This document shows, one piece after another, positions 61,614 to 64,000 of a DNA stretch of 64,000 nt (its first letter is position 1; each line of letters opens with the position of its first letter). Location: positions 821,501-885,500 of the forward strand of contig NZ_CP062167.1 in the NCBI RefSeq assembly GCF_014844055.1. Direction: 5' to 3'. The notes beneath the pieces are model-generated. The model searched no databases and was not told the origin of the DNA. It saw nothing but the letters and a program-made list of their open reading frames with translations. The DNA is from Aureimonas sp. OT7. Lineage in GTDB: Bacteria > Pseudomonadota > Alphaproteobacteria > Rhizobiales > Rhizobiaceae. Both the position numbers and the translations under genes were made by a program.

Positions 61614-62602
61614 TCCTCGGACGCAAGTCGAAATTCAAGGTAGAGATTGCGCTGGAAGAACGAGCCGTTGTCGTCGGAGGCGATAGCGAAGACGATTTCG
61701 CCCCCCGCATCGCGGAAGATGTCCAGGGCTTCCATGTTGTCGATTTCGAAGCGGCCATCGGCTTCCATCAGCACGTCGCCATCCACCAGGGCGCCGGGCT
61801 CGATGGCGCCGCCGGCGATTCGGCGAAGCCGCATGCCGATGCGTCCGAAGCCCTCATAGCGGCGTTCCAGCAGCACGAGATCGCCAAAGGGCAGGAAAGC
61901 CCCGTCGGTGACGTGCCATGGCGGGTTTCTGACAATCTTGAAGACACCACCGGCGGGGCCGAGCACCGCCGCGAAGAGATTGCCCTCCGCGTCCACGGAT
62001 TGCTCGCTGACGACGACGGTGCGTCCGTCGGGGGCGGTGGCGATAGCCTCCAGGCCCTGGTTGCGACGAAGCTCGCGCCGGGGGATGTGGAAATCTAGTT
62101 CGGCCGTCACCGCGCCGGGCAAGGCACCACCGACCTCATAGGCGAGGACGCGGTGATCCCGCTCGAAGGATACGAGTACCCGGCCCTGCCCGATCGCCAA
62201 CCCTTCCGCGTCGGCATCGCCCTTGCGTGGCTGTGGCCGGCCGCTGCTATCGACGATGGGGGCGAGCCGCCCGTCGCCGATGCCGATGGGCACACCGGCA
62301 GCATCCCGAAGGACAGTTCCGGCAAACCACAGGCCCGTGTCGGTCACGGCCAGGAAGCGGCCGCCGGCGGCATCCGTGAACCGCCATCCCGAAATGCCCT
62401 GCAGGCGCCGCTCGGATGGGCGGAAGCTGAAGCCGCCGCGATATTCTAGGGCGCCGAAGCGCGTTTGCGTGCTGCCGGGCAGGAAGGTCTCGATGGCAAT
62501 GGGCGTCAGCGCAACCGGTGTCTGCGCCTGCGTGGACGTGGCGGCGGCAAGCACGAGCCAGCAGCAGGCAAGGCCGCGATGGATCCGCCTTGCGAGCTTC
62601 AA
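61583..62602 (-). CDS. Exported esterase-like/phytase-like family protein
   Basis: 339 residues from TTG, which overlaps the cobT stop (TTGA). The TTG gives a proper signal peptide ([20 protein letters not shown], cut after TQA). The mature protein reads [20 protein letters not shown] and then a beta-propeller-like run: [60 protein letters not shown]. This is the esterase-like activity of phytase family. It is periplasmic or secreted; activity unproven. It overlaps yhhQ by 31 bases at its 3' end, tail-to-tail. Confidence 0.87.
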   Translation of the reverse strand: MKLARRIHRGLACCWLVLAAATSTQAQTPVALTPIAIETFLPGSTQTRFGALEYRGGFSFRPSERRLQGISGWRFTDAAGGRFLAVTDTGLWFAGTVLRDAAGVPIGIGDGRLAPIVDSSGRPQPRKGDADAEGLAIGQGRVLVSFERDHRVLAYEVGGALPGAVTAELDFHIPRRELRRNQGLEAIATAPDGRTVVVSEQSVDAEGNLFAAVLGPAGGVFKIVRNPPWHVTDGAFLPFGDLVLLERRYEGFGRIGMRLRRIAGGAIEPGALVDGDVLMEADGRFEIDNMEALDIFRDAGGEIVFAIASDDNGSFFQRNLYLEFRLASEDQARTPGASR

Positions 62603-64000
62603 CGACGTGCCGCGGCCCGGCTTCGGATTCCTCCGCCTTCACCCTCCAGGTCGAACAGGGCAGCCAACTGCTCGGTCATGGCGCCGGCCAGCTCTTCGGC
62701 GTCGACGATGGTGACGGCCCGGCGATAATAGCGTGTCACGTCGTGGCCGATGCCGATGGCCAGCAACTCCACCGGCGAACGCTGCTCGATCTCGTCGATG
62801 ACGGAGCGCAGGTGCCGCTCGAGGTAGTTGCCGGGGTTTGCGGAGGAGGTGGAGTCGTCCACCGGTGCCCCGTCGGAAATGACCATCAGGATCCGCCGCT
62901 GCTCGGAGCGCGCCAGAAGGCGATTATGAGCCCAGATCAACGCCTCGCCGTCGATATTCTCCTTCAACAGCCCTTCGCGCATCATCAGACCGAGATTGCG
63001 CTTCGCACGTCGCCATGGCGCGTCGGCCGACTTGTAGACGATGTGGCGGATGTCATTCAGCCGGCCGGGGCGGGGCGGCTTGCCTTCCTTGCGCCATTGC
63101 TCCTGGGATTGGCCGCCCTTCCACGCGCGGGTCGTGAAGCCGAGGACTTCCACCTTCACACCGCATCGCTCCAGCGTGCGGGCCAGGATATCCGCGCAAG
63201 TGGCTGCAACGGTGATCGGGCGTCCGCGCATCGAGCCGGAATTGTCGATGAGCAGCGTCACGATCGTGTCGCGGAATTCGGTGTCCCGCTCCATCTTGTA
63301 GGACAGCGGCTGCATCGGATCGGTGACCAGGCGGATCAGCCGCGCCGTGTCGAGATAGCCCTCTTCGAGATCGAAGTCCCATGACCGGTTCTGCTGCGCC
63401 ATCAAGCGGCGTTGCAGACGGTTTGCGAGCCGCCCGACCACGCCCTGCAGGGCAGCAAGCTGCTTGTCGAGGAAAGAGCGAAGGCGCTCGAGTTCCTCTT
63501 CGTCGCACAGATCCTCGGCACCGACGATTTCGTCGAACTGGGTGGAGAAGATCTTGTAGTCGCTGTCACCCGCCTGCAGCGTCAGAGGCTGGTTGGGACG
63601 GCGCGTATCGCCCGGCGTTTCGGTGTCGGCCGAATCGTCCTCCGAAGGGTCGTCGGCGGACGCGTCGGAAGCCTCGGCCTCTGCCGCCTCGTCGGTCTCT
63701 CCCTCGACATCGGTTTCCTGCGGTTGGGAATCTTCCTGCCCGGCTTCCTTTTCCGCACCCGATTCCTCGGAGTCGCGCGCCTGGTTGTCGCCCGCCTCCT
63801 CGTCGTCGCTGCTTTCCTCCGGCTCTTCGTTGGCCAGTTCCTCGGCCATCTCCATCGCCACGAGAACGTCCCGCATGGCACGGGAAAAGGCACGCTGATC
63901 CTCGATCAGCTCGTTCAACCGGCCGAATCGCTCTCCGGTTCGTTCGGTGATCCAGTCGCGCCAGACGTCGACGACCGCTCTGGCGCTCTCGGGCGCCGGC
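62599..64000 (-). CDS. cobT: Cobaltochelatase subunit CobT, C-terminal part, cut by window end
   Basis: The frame continues to the window edge ([16 protein letters not shown] just upstream of residue [10 protein letters not shown]), so the N-terminus is outside. A very acidic linker (about 63580-63820 on the plus strand) is followed by the conserved [22 protein letters not shown] segment. The C-terminal von Willebrand A domain comes last, with the MIDAS motif [11 protein letters not shown] and later [15 protein letters not shown]. CobT and the AAA+ subunit CobS help CobN insert cobalt into hydrogenobyrinic acid diamide in aerobic vitamin B12 synthesis. Confidence 0.95.
   Translation of the reverse strand, partial: PAPESARAVVDVWRDWITERTGERFGRLNELIEDQRAFSRAMRDVLVAMEMAEELANEEPEESSDDEEAGDNQARDSEESGAEKEAGQEDSQPQETDVEGETDEAAEAEASDASADDPSEDDSADTETPGDTRRPNQPLTLQAGDSDYKIFSTQFDEIVGAEDLCDEEELERLRSFLDKQLAALQGVVGRLANRLQRRLMAQQNRSWDFDLEEGYLDTARLIRLVTDPMQPLSYKMERDTEFRDTIVTLLIDNSGSMRGRPITVAATCADILARTLERCGVKVEVLGFTTRAWKGGQSQEQWRKEGKPPRPGRLNDIRHIVYKSADAPWRRAKRNLGLMMREGLLKENIDGEALIWAHNRLLARSEQRRILMVISDGAPVDDSTSSANPGNYLERHLRSVIDEIEQRSPVELLAIGIGHDVTRYYRRAVTIVDAEELAGAMTEQLAALFDLEGEGGGIRSRAAARR

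Overview
The window is a GC-rich chromosomal segment that reads as an alphaproteobacterium, most likely order Hyphomicrobiales (Rhizobiales). The basis is gene content and order on the right side: aerobic-type cobaltochelatase cobT, a DUF3108 protein, rpmB, gloB, metX-metW, and a chorismate mutase-hisC-tyrA operon. The family and genus cannot be fixed from this sequence.

Layout. 1-2268: end of a Kef-type cation/proton antiporter, a DUF924 protein and a DJ-1/PfpI protein. 2269-24678: an accessory region. It holds relics of an alcohol dehydrogenase and of a mobile-element membrane protein; a siderophore-interacting protein with a divergent TetR; and a LysR-controlled seven-gene operon (NmrA-like, SDR, Old Yellow Enzyme, alpha/beta hydrolase, cupin, SDR, SDR). 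Next come a cupin gene facing a frameshifted MarR, and a MarR-controlled operon of flavin monooxygenase, MDR reductase and MFS exporter. The rest is pieces of a conjugative or plasmid-like element (membrane protein, 55-aa protein, DUF2493, truncated Toprim protein), a broken AbiEi-like gene, a hipBA module with matching operator blocks at both ends, and an IS3-family element.

24679-36090: a coherent catabolic locus. One arm has a homoserine-dehydrogenase-like oxidoreductase with a SAF-like C-terminus plus a TctC receptor. In the middle are two tail-to-tail GntR/FCD regulators. The other arm is a six-gene unit of PdxA2-like dehydrogenase, TIM-barrel isomerase, fused DhaK-DhaL kinase and the tripartite transporter TctC-TctB-TctA, ending at a strong terminator. 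I infer uptake and phosphorylative breakdown of a small sugar acid or ketose; the substrate is unknown. This is the best candidate for an undescribed system.

36100-41313: a TacAT-like toxin-antitoxin pair whose GNAT toxin is broken, a LysR regulator divergent from an aldo/keto reductase, a VOC protein, and a malate:quinone oxidoreductase with an apparent Tat plus lipoprotein signal. 41513-50618: a second metabolic locus, with a MATE exporter, two carboxymuconolactone-decarboxylase/AhpD-like proteins, an FAD monooxygenase and a polyamine-type ABC importer, divergent from an octopine/nopaline-dehydrogenase-family gene. It suggests uptake and oxidation of an amino-acid- or polyamine-derived compound, possibly an opine. 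50622-64000: mostly core genes for tyrosine/histidine and methionine synthesis, glyoxalase II, ribosomal L28, a queuosine-precursor transporter behind an apparent preQ1-I riboswitch, and cobalamin cobalt insertion (cobT, cut by the window end). No tRNA, rRNA or CRISPR array was seen.
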